Assembly (NCBI GenBank): GCA_963763475.1
Contig: CAVXOR010000002.1
Span: forward strand, 248,001-312,000
Length of the DNA stretch: 64,000 nucleotides
From: AC-32 sp963763475
GTDB taxonomy: Bacteria; Actinomycetota; Thermoleophilia; Gaiellales; Gaiellaceae
Reading direction: 5' to 3'
Within the stretch, counting starts at the first letter, position 1; each line of letters starts with the position of its first letter. The notes under the pieces were generated by a model that saw only the letters and a program-made list of their open reading frames with translations, ran no database searches and was not told the origin of the DNA. The position numbers and the translations under genes were made by a program. This document shows positions 42,905-52,380 of the stretch, piece after piece.

Positions 42905-43725
42905 CCGTGCTCGCGCGCGTCGAGGAGCGCGCCGAGCGCGTGGTCGAGGTCGACGGGCTCGTCGTCCGCTTCGGCGCGGTCGAGGCCGTGGCCGGGATCT
43001 CGTTCGAGGTGGGCGCCGGCGAGGTCTTCGGCCTGCTCGGCCCCAACGGCGCGGGCAAGACGACCACGATCCGCGTGCTCACCACCCTCCTGCGACCGGC
43101 CGAGGGAACGGCGTTCGTCGCGGGCCACGACGTCCTCCGCGAAGGGTTGGCCGTGCGGCAGGCGATCGGCTACGTGCCGCAGGCGATCTCGATCGACGGC
43201 GCGCTGACGGCCTACGAGAACCTCGAGTTCTACGGCCGCGCAACCGGCGTCCCTCGCCGTGAGCGGCGCGAGCGGATCGAGGAGGCGGTCGAGGCGATGC
43301 AGCTCGCGTCCTTCCTCGACCGGCTCGGCCGGACGCTCTCGGGCGGAATGCTGCGGCGGCTCGAGATCGCGACCGCCCTGCTCAAGCAGCCGGTCGTGCT
43401 CTTCCTCGACGAGCCGACGGTGGGGCTCGACCCGACCGCGCGCAGGCTCGTCTGGGAGCGGCTCGAGCTGCTGCGCGAGGAGGCGGGAACGACCGTGCTC
43501 GTGACCACCCACCAGATGGAGGAGGCCGAGCGCCAGTGCGACCGGATCGCGGTCATGGACCTCGGCCGGATCGCCGCGCTCGGCTCGCCCGGGGAGCTGC
43601 GCAGCCGCTTCGGCGTGCCGGCGCTCGAGGACGTCTTCACCGAGGTGACGGGCGGCAGGCTCGAGGAAGGAGGGAGCTTCAGGGATGTCCGCGCGAGCCG
43701 CAGACGTTCACGCCGGCTCGGTTGA
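42901..43725 (+). CDS. ABC exporter ATP-binding protein (DrrA-like)
   Basis: 274 aa, GTG overlapping the MarR stop. DrrA/CcmA-type ATPase: LVVRFGAVEAVAGISFEVGAGEVFGLLGPNGAGKTTTIRVLTTLLRP (Walker A), Q-loop YVPQAI, signature RTLSGGMLRRLEIATALLKQP, Walker B VLFLDEPTVGLDPTARR and the H-switch VTTHQMEEAERQCDR. The end (PALEDVFTEVTGG) is typical of DrrA C termini. The next permease starts inside its 3' end (41-bp overlap). Together they form an ABC-2 exporter for a hydrophobic substrate or drug. Confidence 0.93.
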   Translation: MTVLARVEERAERVVEVDGLVVRFGAVEAVAGISFEVGAGEVFGLLGPNGAGKTTTIRVLTTLLRPAEGTAFVAGHDVLREGLAVRQAIGYVPQAISIDGALTAYENLEFYGRATGVPRRERRERIEEAVEAMQLASFLDRLGRTLSGGMLRRLEIATALLKQPVVLFLDEPTVGLDPTARRLVWERLELLREEAGTTVLVTTHQMEEAERQCDRIAVMDLGRIAALGSPGELRSRFGVPALEDVFTEVTGGRLEEGGSFRDVRASRRRSRRLG

Positions 43726-44521
43726 GGCCGCGCTGCGCTCGCTGCCCGTCCGGGCGGCGCGCCTGCGCGACGGCACGTTCGCAATGGGCTGGGCCGAGCT
43801 GCGCAAGCTCCGGCACGACCACCTGGACATCTTCACGCGCTCCGTGCAGCCGCTGCTCTGGCTGTTCGTCTTCGGCACCGCGCTCCAGCACAACCACGCG
43901 CTCTCGGGCGGCTACGGCGACTACCGCGCCTACCTCGCTCCGGGCGTGATGGCCCAGGCGGCGCTGTTCGTGGCGATCTTCTTCGGCCTCGGCGTGATCT
44001 GGGAGCGCGACGTCGGCCAGCTGCAGCGCCTGCTCGCGACGCCGCTGCCGCGCCTCGGGATCGTGCTCGGCAAGGCGACCGGCGCAGCGATCCGCGCGCT
44101 CGCCCAGGCGGTCGTCCTGCTCGTGGTGATCGCGATCGCCCGGATCTCGATCCACTGGAGCGTGCAGGGCGTCGTCGGCGCGATCACGCTCCTGCTGCTG
44201 GGGACGTCCGCCTTCGCCTGCCTCTCGATGATCCTCGCCTCGCTCGTGCGCACGCGCGAGCGCTTCATGGGCATCGGCCAGCTGGTCGTGATGCCGCTCT
44301 TCTTCGCCTCCAGCGCGCTCTACCCGCTGGCGATCATGCCGACCTGGCTGCGGCTGGTCGCCCACGCGAACCCGCTCAGCTACGAGGTGCACGGGATGCG
44401 GCAGCTGCTGCTGGGGATCTCGTCCGGCGGCGCGCTGTGGCTCGACTTCACCGTGATGATCACGTTCCTCGTGGTGATGGCCGTCGTCGCGGCCAAGACG
44501 TACCCGCGGGCCATTCTCTAG
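43685..44521 (+). CDS. ABC-2 type permease (DrrB-like)
   Basis: 278 aa, ATG 43685 with AAGGAGGG ten bases upstream, overlapping the ATPase frame by 41 bp. Six predicted helices. MGWAELRKLRHDHLDIFTRSVQPLLWLFVFGTAL is the usual N-terminal segment, followed by YLAPGVMAQAALFVAIFFGLGVIWERDVGQLQRLLATPLPRLGIVLGKATGAA (ABC-2 signature) and PLFFASSALYPLAIMPTWLRLVAHANPLSYEVHGMRQLL. Forms the channel with the ATPase just upstream. Confidence 0.92.
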   Translation: MSARAADVHAGSVEAALRSLPVRAARLRDGTFAMGWAELRKLRHDHLDIFTRSVQPLLWLFVFGTALQHNHALSGGYGDYRAYLAPGVMAQAALFVAIFFGLGVIWERDVGQLQRLLATPLPRLGIVLGKATGAAIRALAQAVVLLVVIAIARISIHWSVQGVVGAITLLLLGTSAFACLSMILASLVRTRERFMGIGQLVVMPLFFASSALYPLAIMPTWLRLVAHANPLSYEVHGMRQLLLGISSGGALWLDFTVMITFLVVMAVVAAKTYPRAIL

Positions 44522-44530
44522 CCTGGCAGC

Positions 44531-45430
44531 GTGAGTCAGGAGCTGGCCATTCGGCTGCGCGGTGCCGTCAAGCGGTACGGCCCGATCACGGCCGTGGACG
44601 GCCTCGACCTCGACGTCCCCGTCGGCACCTGCGTCGGGCTACTCGGCCCCAACGGCGCGGGCAAGTCGACAACGATGCGCATGCTCACGGCCCAGGCGAT
44701 CGCCGACGAGGGTGAGCTGGAGGTGCTCGGCTACCGGCTGCCGCAGGACTCGAAGCAGGCCCGCGCGCAGTGCGGTGTCGTGCCGCAGCTCGACAACCTG
44801 GACGTGTCGTTGACCGTCGAGCAGAACCTGCTCGTCTTCGCGCACCTGTACCGGATCGGCCGCCATGACCGGCAGGCCGCGATCGAGCGCTCGCTCGAGC
44901 TGGCGAACCTCGCCGACCGGCGCGATACGCGCGTCGACAAGCTCTCAGGGGGGATGCGCAGGCGCCTGCTGATCGCCCGCGCGCTCGTGCACCAGCCGCG
45001 GCTCGTGCTGATGGACGAGCCGACCGTCGGTCTCGACCCACAGGTCCGCCAGCAGCTGTGGGCGCTCATCGACCGGCTGCGACACGAGGGCACGACCATC
45101 CTCATGTCCACGCACTACATCGAGGAGGCGCAGCGCCTCGCCGACACGGTGCTGATCATGTCCCACGGCCAGAGCGTCGCTCGCGGCAAGCCCGCCGACC
45201 TGGTGCTCGAGCACGCGGGGCGCGAGGTGCTCGAGGTCTACGGGCCGCCCAAGCGGCTCGCGGAGGTCGAATCAGCGGCGAGCGCCTCTGGGCTGAAGAC
45301 ACGTCGTACCGGCACGAGCGTCTCGGTCCTCGGGCTCGATGGACGCAACGGCTTCGACTTCGACGGCGAGCGCCGGCAGGCGAACCTGGAGGACGTGTTC
45401 GTGCTCCTCACCGGCGAGGAGATCGGCTAG
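44531..45430 (+). CDS. ABC exporter ATP-binding protein (NodI-like)
   Basis: 299 aa, GTG. Second ABC-2 ATPase in tandem: LRGAVKRYGPITAVDGLDLDVPVGTCVGLLGPNGAGKSTTMRMLTAQAI, CGVVPQLDNLDVSLTVEQNL (NodI-style), DKLSGGMRRRLLIARALVHQPRLVLMDEPTVGLDPQVRQQLWALIDRLRHEGTTILMSTHYIEEAQRLAD. The C-terminal ~60 residues are divergent. Its TAG shares a base with the permease GTG (45430). The pair resembles the rhizobial NodIJ type, which exports lipo-chitooligosaccharides, but no nod genes are here, so substrate is unknown. Confidence 0.93.
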   Translation: MSQELAIRLRGAVKRYGPITAVDGLDLDVPVGTCVGLLGPNGAGKSTTMRMLTAQAIADEGELEVLGYRLPQDSKQARAQCGVVPQLDNLDVSLTVEQNLLVFAHLYRIGRHDRQAAIERSLELANLADRRDTRVDKLSGGMRRRLLIARALVHQPRLVLMDEPTVGLDPQVRQQLWALIDRLRHEGTTILMSTHYIEEAQRLADTVLIMSHGQSVARGKPADLVLEHAGREVLEVYGPPKRLAEVESAASASGLKTRRTGTSVSVLGLDGRNGFDFDGERRQANLEDVFVLLTGEEIG

Positions 45431-46224
45431 TGGCGGCGGCGGCGCGCGGCGCCAAGATCGGACGGCTCGAGCGGCCGGCGATCACCGGCGTCCTCGTCCG
45501 CGAGATCGTCAACTTCTCGTCGTACTGGCGCGCCGCGACGTTCTCGTCGACGGTCGAGCCGACGATCTACCTGCTGGCGTTCGGCTTCGGCTTCGGCTCG
45601 CTCGTCAGCACGATCAACGGCTACAGCTACGTCGAGTTCGTCGGCACGGGGACGGTGGCGACCGCCGTCCTCTTCTCGTCGGCGTTCGCGGCGATGTTCG
45701 GGACCTTCGTCAAGTACCAGTTCCAGCGCACATATGACGCGATCCTCGCGGCGCCGGTCGACACCGAGGAGCTGGTCACCGCCGAGTCGCTCTGGATCGC
45801 CGTGCGCGCCGGCGTCTACGGCTGCGTGCCGATGGTGGTCGCGATCTTCTTCGGGCTCGACCCGAGCTGGGGGATGCTGACCGTCCCGTTCATCGGTTTC
45901 CTGACCGGCCTTGGTTGGGCGAACTTCGGGATCATGACCGCCGGCTACGCCAAGGCGATCGAGAACTTCAACTACATCGTCAGCGCGGTGCTGACGCCGC
46001 TCTTCCTGCTCGCCGGGACGTTCTTTCCACTCGACGGGCTGCCCAAGTGGCTGCAGGTGCTTGCCGAGGCGAACCCGCTCCACCAGTGCGTCGAGCTGGT
46101 CCGCGCCGCGGTGCTCTACGGCTTCGAGTGGAACGACCTCCTGCGCGTGGGGGTGCTCGTCGTGTTCGCGCTCTTCATGTGGCGGATGGCGATCTACGCG
46201 ATGGAGCGCAAGCTGATCGACTGA
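45430..46224 (+). CDS. ABC-2 type permease (NodJ-like)
   Basis: 264 aa, GTG overlapping the preceding stop. Six membrane helices. FSSYWRAATFSSTVEPTIYLLAFGFGFGSLV, YVEFVGTGTVATAVLFSSAFAAMFGTFVKYQFQRTYDAILAAPVDTEELVTAESLW and AVLTPLFLLAGTFFPLDGLPKWLQVLAEANPLHQCVELVRA match the NodJ/ABC-2 family. Acts with the ATPase just upstream. Both systems share the same transcription direction and no gaps, so one MarR-led operon of five genes is likely. Confidence 0.92.
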   Translation: MAAAARGAKIGRLERPAITGVLVREIVNFSSYWRAATFSSTVEPTIYLLAFGFGFGSLVSTINGYSYVEFVGTGTVATAVLFSSAFAAMFGTFVKYQFQRTYDAILAAPVDTEELVTAESLWIAVRAGVYGCVPMVVAIFFGLDPSWGMLTVPFIGFLTGLGWANFGIMTAGYAKAIENFNYIVSAVLTPLFLLAGTFFPLDGLPKWLQVLAEANPLHQCVELVRAAVLYGFEWNDLLRVGVLVVFALFMWRMAIYAMERKLID

Positions 46225-46313
46225 AGCGGCGACCGCGGCTCGTTCGAATCACTACAGCGCCGGCCGCGCGGAGCCCGGGGGCTCAGGCCCCCGGAAGCGA
46301 TAGCGTCCCTGGC

Positions 46314-46634
46314 GTGACCGTGATCGTCGTCCTGCTCGCGATCATCCTCGCGCTGCTGCTGGCCGGCACGCTGATCGGCCTCGCGTTCGAGCTGTTGCTG
46401 CTCGTGCTGACGGGCCTGATCGTCGGCGGGCTGGGCCGGCTCGTGCTGCCGGGCAGCCAGCAGGTCGGGCTGCTGGCGACCGCCCTGGTCGGGATCGCGG
46501 CCAGCCTGCTCGGCGGCGTGCTCGCGGACGTCTTCGACGCAGGCTGGCTCGTTCGCTTCCTCGTCGCCGTCGCCCTCGCCGCGCTCGGGATCGCGCTCTT
46601 GCAGTCGCGATCCGGCCCGCGAACGACCGCCTGA
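46314..46634 (+). CDS. GlsB/YeaQ-type small membrane protein
   Basis: 106 aa, GTG 46314. Three to four hydrophobic helices. LTGLIVGGLGRLVLPGSQQVGLLATALVGIAASLLGGVLADVF matches the transglycosylase-associated/GlsB (YeaQ/YmgE) stress-response family with its G-x-x-x-G and LG patterns. Function is not established beyond stress association. It lies 90 bp after the NodJ-like gene and 41 bp before the ABC exporter. Confidence 0.78.
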   Translation: MTVIVVLLAIILALLLAGTLIGLAFELLLLVLTGLIVGGLGRLVLPGSQQVGLLATALVGIAASLLGGVLADVFDAGWLVRFLVAVALAALGIALLQSRSGPRTTA

Positions 46635-46674
46635 CGCCGCGCCGGGGCCGAGCCCGCGGCGTACCCTGAGCCGG

Positions 46675-48472
46675 ATGGGCATGTACTTCCACTCGTCTCG
46701 CGAAGAGCCCGAGCGCCCCGCCGACCCGGCGAAGCGGCGCGCGAACCTCAGGCGCATCGGCCCGCTGTTCGCGCCCTACAAGCTGCGGCTGAGCGGCCTG
46801 CTGCTGCTGATCGTCGTCTCGGCCGGTCTCGGGGTCGTGCCGGCCTTCCTGCTCAAGCGCGTGCTCGAGGCGATCGGGCGCAACGACACGACCGAGCTGT
46901 CGGTCGCCGCCGCCGGGATGATCGCGATCGCGATCGTCACCGGCGCTCTCGGCGTCGTCCAGACCCTGCTCTCCAACCAGGTCGGCCAGCGCGTGATGCA
47001 CGACCTGCGCGCGGCCGTCTTCCGCCACCTGCAGCGTCTCTCGCTCGCCTTCTTCACGCGGACGCGGACCGGCGAGGTGCAGTCGCGCATCTCGAACGAC
47101 ATCGGCGGCGTGCAGAGCGTCGTCACGAACACGGCCACCTCGATCGCATCGAACGTGACGACCGTCGTCGCGACGATGGTCGGCATGCTCTTCCTGAGCT
47201 GGAAGCTGGCCCTGTTCGCGTTCGCGCTGATCCCGCTCTTCGCCCTGCTCACGCGCCGGGTCGGCAACGAGCGCCGCAAGATCGCCAAGACGACGCAGGA
47301 GACCCTGGCCGACATCTCGAGCCTCGTGCAGGAGTCGCTGTCCGTCTCCGGGATCCTGCTCGGCAAGACGATGGGCCGCGGGGCGGAGCTCGCCGACCGC
47401 TTCGAGGCCGACTCGCTGCGCCTCGCCGAGCTCGAGGTGCGCCAGCGCATGGCCGGCCGCTGGGTGATGGCCTCGATCCAGACGAGCTTCGCGATCATGC
47501 CGGCCGCGGTCTACTGGTTCGGCGGCCTCGCGCTCGCGCAGCGGCTCGACGGCGATCTCGATCCCGGTACTGGTCGCGTTCACGACCCTGCAGACGCGGC
47601 TCTTCTTCCCGATCGGCTCGCTGCTCGGCGTCGGGCTCGACGTGCAGACCTCGCTCGCGCTCTTCGACCGGATCTTCGAGTACCTGGATCAGCCGGTGGA
47701 CATCGAGGAGCAGCCGGGCGCGCTGCCGGCCGCGACCGCCGGCGACGTCGTCTTCGATCACGTCTGGTTCCGCTACGACCAGGACTGGACGCTGCAGGAC
47801 GTCTCGTTCGCGGTGCCGCACGGGACCACGACGGCGCTGGTGGGGGAGACCGGCTCGGGCAAGACGACGCTCGGCTACCTCGCCGCGCGGCTGTACGACG
47901 TCTCGCGCGGGAAGATCACGATCGACGGCGTCGACGTGCGCGAGCTCAGCTTCAGGGCGCTCACCGATCTCGTCGGCGTCGTCTCGCAGGAGACCTACCT
48001 CTTCCACGAGTCCGTGCGCGAGAACCTCCGCTTCGCTAAGCCGGACGCGACTGACGGGGAGATCGAGGCCGCTGCCGAGGCGGCGCGCATCCACCACGTG
48101 ATCGCCGCGCTGCCCGAGGGCTACGACACGATCGTCGGCGAGCGCGGGTACCGCTTCTCGGGCGGCGAGAAGCAGCGGATCGCGATCGCCCGGACGATCC
48201 TGCGCAACCCGCCGATCCTCGTGCTCGACGAGGCGACCTCGTCGCTCGACACGGAGACGGAGCGGCTGGTGCAAGAGGCCCTCGACCGGCTCTCAGAAGG
48301 GCGGACGACGATCGCGATCGCCCACCGCCTCTCGACCGTGCGCGATGCCGACCAGATCGTCGTGCTCGATCACGGTCGCGTGGTCGAGAAGGGCCGGCAC
48401 GGCGACCTTGTCCTGGCCGGTGGCCGCTATACGGCTCTGGCCGCCCGCGACGCCGAGCTCGTCACGGCCTAG
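46675..48472 (+). CDS. ABC exporter half-transporter (MsbA/MDR-type; frameshifted)
   Basis: ATG 46675. Frame 1 encodes the transmembrane domain: RRIGPLFAPYKLRLSGLLLLIVVSAGLG, MHDLRAAVFRHLQRLSLAFFTRTRTGEVQSRISNDIGG. It breaks at about 47556. Frame 2 continues SIPVLVAFTTLQTRLFFPIGSLLGVGLDVQTSLALFDRIFEYLDQP and the ATPase: GETGSGKTTLGYLAARLYD (Walker A), SQETYLFHESVRENLRFAKP, FSGGEKQRIAIARTIL (signature) and ILVLDEATSSLDTETERLVQEALDRL (Walker B). Intact length is about 599 aa, normal for a half-transporter that homodimerises. The break is one base and probably an error. Confidence 0.88.
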
Positions 48473-48490
48473 CCGGCTGGGAGGCGGTTT

Positions 48491-49783
48491 TCAGTCGTGT
48501 GCGAGCCGCACTCCTGCGGCGGCCGCGCGGTCGCCGCGCAGGCCGATGAGATACCACGCCTCGATCTCGCCCTTCCCCTTGACCGAGATCGTGCCTCGCG
48601 GCTCGCAGTCGAACTCGTCGGCCAACAGCTCGTACGTGGGTCGGGTGATCTGGATGCGTCCGGGTGCGCCGTAGGACTCCATCCGACTGGCTGTGTTCAC
48701 GGCATCGCCCCAGAGGTCGTAGAGGAAGCGCTTCCGGCCGATCACGCCGGCCACGACGGGGCCAGAGTTGATGCCGGCACGTAGCTCGAGGCCGAGGTGC
48801 CTGAGCTCGTCGTGTGAGGACATCGCATCGAGCATCTCGAGCGCCATCAGGGCGAGCGCGCGAGCGTGGTCCGGGCGTGGCGTGGGAACGCCCGCGGCGA
48901 CCATGTAGCAGTCGCCGATGGTCTTGATCTTCTCGAGCCCGTACTGCTCGGCGAGCGCGTCGAAGTGACTGAACAGGTGATCGAGGTAGCCGACCACCTC
49001 GGACGGCGGAAGCCGCTCCGACCAGGGAGTGAAGTCGACGACGTCGGCGAACAGGATCGAGGCGGACTCAAACTGGTCCGCGATCGGCCGTGTTTGGGCC
49101 TTCAGCCGGTCCGCGATCGAGCGCGGCAGGATATTGAGCAGGAGGTTCTCGGCCTTCTCCTGCTCCACCCGCAGCGCTGCCAACGCGTCCCGGCGCTCCC
49201 TGGCGAACACCGCCAGCAGCGTGAACACGATCGCGCCGCCGACTGCGATGTTCAGGGCCAGCATCGTGCTCGTGAACCAGTCCGGCAGCGGGGACCAGAT
49301 CGGGCCGATGATCTCGCCCGCTATCCCCGATCCGAGAAAGACGACGACCCACGCGACGTACCAGCGGGCCGCCGACCGGACTTCGCTGAAGACGAGCGCT
49401 CCGAGCGGGGCGAGGATCCCCCACAGGCCCACCCCGCCGGCCTCGACGAATCCGCCGAGCGGGATCATCGACAACGTCGGCGCCAGCAGGATGTCGACCT
49501 GGGCCACCAGGAGCAGGCGCGGGAAGTCGCGCGTACGCGAGAACACGGCGATCGCACCGAGTAGGACGCCGAAGTAGACGAGCGGCACCACACCGACCGG
49601 CGAGCCGAGCGCGAGATACAGCGCCGCCCACAGCGCCGCAACCGGCAGGATCAACACTGAGATTAGGACGAGCAGCGCCTTGCGAGCGCGCAGATCGTCG
49701 TCATCGTTGGGATCCGCGCCGACGAGCATCACACGTGCAGCCGCGCGATCCATTGCCGCTCGGATCCGGGCCACGAGGTGCAT
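48491..49783 (-). CDS. Class III adenylate/guanylate cyclase with membrane domain
   Basis: 430 aa from ATG 49783. About six membrane helices (residues ~35-210), then a coiled-coil linker (ARERRDALAALRVEQEKAENLLLNILPRSIADRLK) and the catalytic domain: SILFADVVDFTPWSERLPPSEVVGYLDHLFSHFDALAEQYGLEKIKTIGDCYMVAAGVPT, GINSGPVVAGVIGRKRFLYDLWGDAVNTASRMES. The metal-binding Asp pair and Lys in KIKTIGD favour ATP over GTP (family rule). The six-helix/coiled-coil layout resembles the mycobacterial Rv1625c type. No downstream effectors adjacent. Confidence 0.92.
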   Translation of the reverse strand: MHLVARIRAAMDRAAARVMLVGADPNDDDDLRARKALLVLISVLILPVAALWAALYLALGSPVGVVPLVYFGVLLGAIAVFSRTRDFPRLLLVAQVDILLAPTLSMIPLGGFVEAGGVGLWGILAPLGALVFSEVRSAARWYVAWVVVFLGSGIAGEIIGPIWSPLPDWFTSTMLALNIAVGGAIVFTLLAVFARERRDALAALRVEQEKAENLLLNILPRSIADRLKAQTRPIADQFESASILFADVVDFTPWSERLPPSEVVGYLDHLFSHFDALAEQYGLEKIKTIGDCYMVAAGVPTPRPDHARALALMALEMLDAMSSHDELRHLGLELRAGINSGPVVAGVIGRKRFLYDLWGDAVNTASRMESYGAPGRIQITRPTYELLADEFDCEPRGTISVKGKGEIEAWYLIGLRGDRAAAAGVRLAHD

Positions 49784-50057
49784 CCTCGGAGACGTTACTC
49801 GTCGAGCCTTCGGCCTTGACCTGCACGTGCGGTTCGTCGGGCTTCGACGCTCTGCTCCCCGATCCCCACCGCCACGAAGCCCCACTCCGTGCGCCGCCTC
49901 CGGCACGGCTGATGCGGGTCGGCGATCGCTTTGCGGCCGGTGACTAGGACGTGTTCACCTGAGCGAGCCATTCGGCGCTGCTTGATTTCGCGCAGCACCA
50001 TCACGGTCGAGGCCAGCTCCCATCGGCAGCATCCGACGTCTAGCTGGCGGCAATGTC

Positions 50058-50873
50058 CTAGAGGCGACGGCCAGCCGGGCCAACGCCCGTCAACTGCTTG
50101 AACACGCGGTAGAACTGCGGATAGCTGCCGAAGCCGGCATCGAGCGCGGCGCGCGTGAGCGTGGGGGCATCGCCTGACTCGCGAAGCCGCATGAATCGCT
50201 CGAGGCGCTGCTGGTTGCGAAAGCCAACGATCGTCGTCCCGATCTGCGACTTGAAGAGGCGGCTGAGGTGCGCCGGACTCATGTTCACCCGGGCCGCTAG
50301 CTCGTGAACGGTGGTGGGCGCAGCGTCGTCGCGCAGAAGCCGAGCGGCATGCTCGACCGCCGGGTGCACGCGGTGCGCCGGCTCGCTACGCGAGGCCGCT
50401 CTGTGTCGATTCCACGCGTCCAGCAGGGCGAACGCAAGGCCCGCGTTGAAGGTCGCCGCATCTGCATCTGGGCCCGCACTCGCCGATTCCACGCGCTCCA
50501 GCAGGACATCGAGGTCATCCGGGGCGACCACGCGAGGCGCTGGGTCGTCCGGCAGCTTCGCCAGTGCCGGGCGTGCGCGGTCGCTGGTACACGCCTGCTC
50601 CACCAGCTGACGCCGAAACACCGCGATCCACATCTCGAAGTCGGGCGACTGGTTGATCAGCAAGTGCTGCTGAGCAGGAAAAAGCCAGATCGAGCTGCCA
50701 CGGGCGAGGTCGTAGCGAGCGTCGTCGACGACGTATGCGGCCCTGCCACGCAGGACGAGGTTGAACTCGAGCTCCGCATGGCTGTGCATGGCGAGACGCT
50801 CGCGCGAGGGTGCGAAGGTATGTCGCCAGACCGCACCTGCGTACTCCGACGGAGCAAGGACGGCGCTCGTCAT
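50058..50873 (-). CDS. AraC-family transcriptional regulator
   Basis: 271 aa. N-terminal cupin-like arm: RHTFAPSRERLAMHSHAELEFNLVLRGRAAYVVDDARYDLARGSSIWLFPAQQHLL, which is the sugar-or-ligand-binding AraC fold. The C-terminal HTH pair is VHELAARVNMSPAHLSRLFKSQIGTTIVGFRNQQRLERFMRL and TLTRAALDAGFGSYPQFYRVFKQLTG. It is divergent (105 bp) from the PhyH gene and is the obvious candidate regulator of it and the adjacent cupin. Confidence 0.92.
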   Translation of the reverse strand: MTSAVLAPSEYAGAVWRHTFAPSRERLAMHSHAELEFNLVLRGRAAYVVDDARYDLARGSSIWLFPAQQHLLINQSPDFEMWIAVFRRQLVEQACTSDRARPALAKLPDDPAPRVVAPDDLDVLLERVESASAGPDADAATFNAGLAFALLDAWNRHRAASRSEPAHRVHPAVEHAARLLRDDAAPTTVHELAARVNMSPAHLSRLFKSQIGTTIVGFRNQQRLERFMRLRESGDAPTLTRAALDAGFGSYPQFYRVFKQLTGVGPAGRRL

Positions 50874-50977
50874 GTCAGCAGAAAGCGATCACTTATCGTC
50901 ACAAGATGAACAGCCATGGCAGCACGTGGTCGCCAGACTACCCGCGTCGCAGGTCGAAATGAGAGGAGCGAGCGAGA

Positions 50978-51745
50978 TTGACGACGTATCAGGAAATGAT
51001 CACCGACGAGCAGCGGCAGGGATACGAGCGTGAAGGTTGGTTGGTGCTCGACGGTGTGCTTGCAGGCGCCGAGCTCGACGACCTGCGGGGAGAATGCCAA
51101 CGCTTCATCGACAAGCGCGATGCCGAGATGGATGCCGCGGGCACCGACCACATCGATCTGTGCATGCGTGGCCGACGCTACTTCGTCAACAACTGCTCCA
51201 CCGAGAGTGACGCCCTACGGCGCTTCGTCCTCGGCGAGCGCATGGCCGACATCTGCCGCGCGACCCTCGGCGAGGAGGCGTACCTGTTCAACGACCAGTA
51301 CGTCGTTAAGGGGACTGAAGGCGAGACCAGCTTCTCGTGGCACCAGGACTCCGGTTACATCCCCTACCAGCACTCGCCTTACCTGACGTGTTGGATCGCC
51401 CTCGATGACGTCGACGAGTCCAACGGCACCGTGTATGTACTGCCGTACTCGCGCGCGGGTACGCGTGATGTCGTGCCACACCGCAGAGACGAGGCAACAG
51501 GCGACATGATTGGGTACTTCGGCGACGACCTCGGCATACCGGCTGTTGTCCCGGCGGGCAGCATCGTGGGCTTCTCGAGCACGGTCTTCCACCGCAGCGG
51601 AGCGAACACGACACCGGCGATGCGCCGGGCGTACGTCGTTCAATACTCGCCCGAGCCGATCCTCAGCGAGGACGGGTCCGGACCTCGGATTCAGTCGGTT
51701 CCGCTCCTGCGTGACGGTGATCGCGTCGCTTCGGGTGCGAGCTAG
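50978..51745 (+). CDS. Phytanoyl-CoA dioxygenase-family Fe(II)/2-oxoglutarate oxygenase
   Basis: 255 aa from TTG 50978 (GAGAGGAG about 8 nt upstream). The double-stranded beta-helix binds Fe(II) through His122 and Asp124 (SWHQDSGY) and His205 (TVFHRSGANTT), with Arg in MRRAYVVQYSPEP as the 2-oxoglutarate anchor. Other family motifs: WLVLDGVL, FNDQYVVKGTEGETSFSWHQDSGYIP, YLTCWIALDDVDESNGTVYVLPYS. It hydroxylates an unknown substrate. AraC regulator upstream, cupin downstream. Confidence 0.92.
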   Translation: MTTYQEMITDEQRQGYEREGWLVLDGVLAGAELDDLRGECQRFIDKRDAEMDAAGTDHIDLCMRGRRYFVNNCSTESDALRRFVLGERMADICRATLGEEAYLFNDQYVVKGTEGETSFSWHQDSGYIPYQHSPYLTCWIALDDVDESNGTVYVLPYSRAGTRDVVPHRRDEATGDMIGYFGDDLGIPAVVPAGSIVGFSSTVFHRSGANTTPAMRRAYVVQYSPEPILSEDGSGPRIQSVPLLRDGDRVASGAS

Positions 51746-51872
51746 TCGCACCGGCCTCTCGCCTGGGCCAGCGTTCCGGAATGTCCCCTGAGCGCGGGTT
51801 GAGGCCACCGGTGCGATGATCTTCGGCGGCCGACGCGGTCTCGTCGGTAGCACCTCTACGAAGGGAGCCTTA

Positions 51873-52376
51873 ATGAGTAGCGAACCGATTCGGCGAACCA
51901 ACCTCGGCGCGATCGCATGTGAGCCACGTCCACAGCTGCCTGAAGGCTTCCGGCGGAACAGCACCCGCGTTGGGGCACTGGTCGGCGCGGCCCGCACCGG
52001 GCTCAGCGTCTACGAACTGCCTCCGGGCCAGGCGGTCAGCCCCTACCACTACGAGAATCCCGATGAGGAGTGGCTGCTGGTCGTCTCGGGCACGCCGACC
52101 CTGCGGCATCCGGACGGCGAGGACCAGCTCGAGCCGTGGGACCTCGTCTTCTTTCCTGCCGGTCCTGCCGGAGCACACCACATTCGGAACGACAGCGAGT
52201 CGACCGCTCGCGTCGCGATGTTCTCCTCCGTATCAGCGGCCGTCGGCGCCGTCGTCTACCCGGACAGCGACATGGTCTGGGTCTGGACGGATGACGATGC
52301 GGTCGACATGGTCGTCAAGCGAAGCAGCGCCGTGGACGACATGGCGCCGTGGACTAGCGAAGGAGGAGCAGCCTAA
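51873..52376 (+). CDS. Cupin-domain protein
   Basis: 167 aa from ATG 51873 (AAGGGAG 5-6 nt upstream). Cupin fold: GLSVYELPPGQAVSPYHYENPDEEWLLVVSGTPTLRHPDGEDQLEPWDLVFFPAGPAGAHHIRNDS, with His/Glu metal ligands in YHYENPDEE and AHHI. C-terminal VGAVVYPDSDMVWVWTDDDAVDMVVKRSSAVD. It lies 127 bp after PhyH, possibly in the same transcript. A role in the same catabolic or hydroxylation pathway is inferred from position only. Confidence 0.85.
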   Translation: MSSEPIRRTNLGAIACEPRPQLPEGFRRNSTRVGALVGAARTGLSVYELPPGQAVSPYHYENPDEEWLLVVSGTPTLRHPDGEDQLEPWDLVFFPAGPAGAHHIRNDSESTARVAMFSSVSAAVGAVVYPDSDMVWVWTDDDAVDMVVKRSSAVDDMAPWTSEGGAA

Positions 52377-52380
52377 GCCG

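Noticed and set aside
38952..43085. Very long minus-strand open frame (1377 codons)
   Set aside because: It overlaps NhaP, the glycoside hydrolase and others in shadow frames; the translation is Arg/Ala/Pro-rich with no motifs. It is a typical high-GC artefact. The same applies to the long frames at 4221-6122, 6079-8178, 9784-12327, 19578-22079 and 22146-25151 outside their real gene parts.
44531..46224. Nodulation-factor export (nodIJ)
   Set aside because: Sequence resembles NodI/NodJ, but no nodABC genes exist here and actinobacteria do not use this pathway in a way I can support.
49784..50057. Small ORFs in the gap between the cyclase and AraC genes
   Set aside because: No RBS, no conserved motif and mixed third-position composition; I see no gene or clear regulatory site there.
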